A stretch of 64,000 nucleotides of DNA from JACCZH01 sp963729445 (lineage in GTDB: Bacteria > Chloroflexota > Chloroflexia > Thermomicrobiales > CFX8): NCBI GenBank assembly GCA_963729445.1, contig CAVSNU010000003.1, positions 930,001 to 994,000 on the forward strand. Reading direction: 5' to 3'. Position 1 is the first letter of the stretch, and each line of letters opens with the position of its first letter. Shown piece by piece: positions 63,015-64,000 of this stretch. A program made the position numbers and the translations under genes. Under the pieces are notes generated by a model that saw nothing but the letters and a program-made list of their open reading frames with translations, ran no database searches and had not been told where the DNA came from.

Positions 63015-64000
63015 CTAAGCGGTTGCGCCAAAGTTCATCGTCTTCTTGAAATTCTCAACTGCCGTGCGCAGGCCCTCGACCAGAGCGTCAGTGAGCTGCC
63101 CCTCTTCGAGAATGGCACGGAGGAGATCCGGGTGAGTTGTCTCCATGTAGATATGGAACTGCTGTTCGAACTCGGCCACGCGCTCTACCGGAACGTCGTC
63201 CAGGTACCCATTCGTGGCGGCCCACAGGATCGCGACCTGCTGCTCAACCGGGAGCGGCTGATACTGTGGCTGCTTGAGAATCTCGGTCAATCGCTGGCCA
63301 CGACTGAGCTGCCGCTGGGTCGCGGGATCCAGGTCGGAACCGAACTGGGCGAAGGCCGCAAGCTCGCGATACTGCGCAAGCTCACCGCGCAACCGGCCCG
63401 CCACCTGCCGCATGGCCTTGATCTGCGCGTCGCCACCGACACGCGACACCGAGAAACCGGCGTTGATCGCGGGGCGGATTCCAGCGTAGAACAGGTCGGC
63501 CTCCAGGTAGATCTGGCCGTCCGTAATGGAAATAACGTTTGTCGGGATATACGCCGACACGTCGGCGGCCTGCGTCTCAATAATTGGCAGCGCCGTCAAC
63601 GAGCCACCACCACGCTCTTCGCTCAGGCGGGCGGACCGCTCAAGCAGCCGGGAGTGCAGGTAGAACACGTCACCCGGGTACGCCTCGCGGCCCGGAGGGC
63701 GACGCATCAACAGCGAGACCTCGCGGTACGCCCAGGCGTGCTTGGACAGGTCATCATAAACGATGAGCGCGTCGCGGCCAGCCTCCATGATTTCCTCACC
63801 CATGGCACAGCCCGCGTACGGTGCGATGTACTGCATCGGAGCCGGGTCGGACGCTGAGGCGGAAACGACGATGGTGTAATCCATTGCCCCGTAGCGCTCC
63901 AGAATACCCACGATCTGTGCGACCTGGGCCCGCTTCTGGCCAATGGCGACGTAGATGCAGATGACGCCGCTGTCCCGCTGATTGATGATGGTATCAAGGG
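63015..64000 (-). CDS. atpA: F-type ATP synthase subunit alpha (5' end outside window)
   Basis: The last about 327 residues; the gene continues past base 64000. The visible part begins in LDTIINQRDSGVICIYVAIG followed by QKRAQVAQIVGILER (so the P-loop is outside). It includes SASDPAPMQYIAPYAGCAMG, IVYDDLSKHAWAYREVSLLM, PIIETQAADVSAYIPTNVIS, AGFSVSRVGGDAQIKAMRQV and a helical C-terminus. Alpha binds non-catalytic nucleotide and completes the catalytic site with its arginine in VSRVGG. Confidence 0.97.
   Translation of the reverse strand, partial: LDTIINQRDSGVICIYVAIGQKRAQVAQIVGILERYGAMDYTIVVSASASDPAPMQYIAPYAGCAMGEEIMEAGRDALIVYDDLSKHAWAYREVSLLMRRPPGREAYPGDVFYLHSRLLERSARLSEERGGGSLTALPIIETQAADVSAYIPTNVISITDGQIYLEADLFYAGIRPAINAGFSVSRVGGDAQIKAMRQVAGRLRGELAQYRELAAFAQFGSDLDPATQRQLSRGQRLTEILKQPQYQPLPVEQQVAILWAATNGYLDDVPVERVAEFEQQFHIYMETTHPDLLRAILEEGQLTDALVEGLRTAVENFKKTMNFGATA

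Overview
The window is GC-rich bacterial DNA, almost entirely coding. It is dominated by cell-envelope and division genes on the minus strand. Features pointing to a Chloroflexota (Thermomicrobia/Sphaerobacter-like) organism are GC-rich sequence with many GTG/TTG starts, MurT/GatD lipid II amidation next to MinCDE and MreBCD, a split methylmalonyl-CoA mutase beside a propionyl-CoA carboxylase with an epsilon-like subunit, and dense families of short palindromic intergenic repeats. That assignment is inference; there is no rRNA or other phylogenetic marker that I could test.

Layout: (1) 1-8.5 kb: an MqnA-like protein, a B12/radical-SAM protein whose apparent stop is very probably a selenocysteine codon (C-U-A-E-P tail followed by a SECIS-like hairpin), a frameshifted flavin reductase, two GT4 glycosyltransferases, thioredoxin, a papain-like unknown and nrdR. 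(2) 8.5-24.3 kb: a tightly overlapping dcw cluster read leftward, mraZ-rsmH-ftsL-ftsI-murF-mraY-murD-ftsW-murC-murB-ddl-ftsQ-ftsA-ftsZ, lacking murE and murG. It is driven from a promoter with four 10-bp-phased MraZ boxes. (3) 24.3-31.2 kb: a repeat-filled spacer, then the propionyl-CoA to succinyl-CoA module (pccA, epsilon-like, pccB, split mutase, epimerase). (4) 31.2-43.1 kb: minE-minD-minC-mrdA-mreD-phosphoesterase-gatD-murT-mreC-mreB1 (damaged), then a LysM/M23 protein. (5) 43.6-53.3 kb: aldehyde:ferredoxin oxidoreductase plus an M20 amidohydrolase (+), divIC-gatA-gatC (-), a lipoprotein (+), dnaX (-), rsmI (+). (6) 53.5-64 kb: rodA, an HD protein, an FAD oxidoreductase, an intact mreB2, murA and the atpA-G-D-C end of the F-type ATP synthase operon (atpA runs off the window).

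Most genes act together. MurA, MurB, MurC, MurD, MurF and Ddl make the peptidoglycan precursor, MraY moves it onto lipid, and MurT/GatD would amidate lipid II. FtsW/FtsI with FtsL, FtsQ, DivIC, FtsA and FtsZ build the septum, RodA/MrdA with MreBCD elongate the wall, and MinCDE place the division site.

Two cautions apply. Single-base indels break ftsZ, murC, mut, a flavin reductase and mreB1; because ftsZ and murC are normally essential, most of these look like assembly errors. The repeat families and the shared TGTACGTACA palindrome were found by eye, not by an exhaustive scan.
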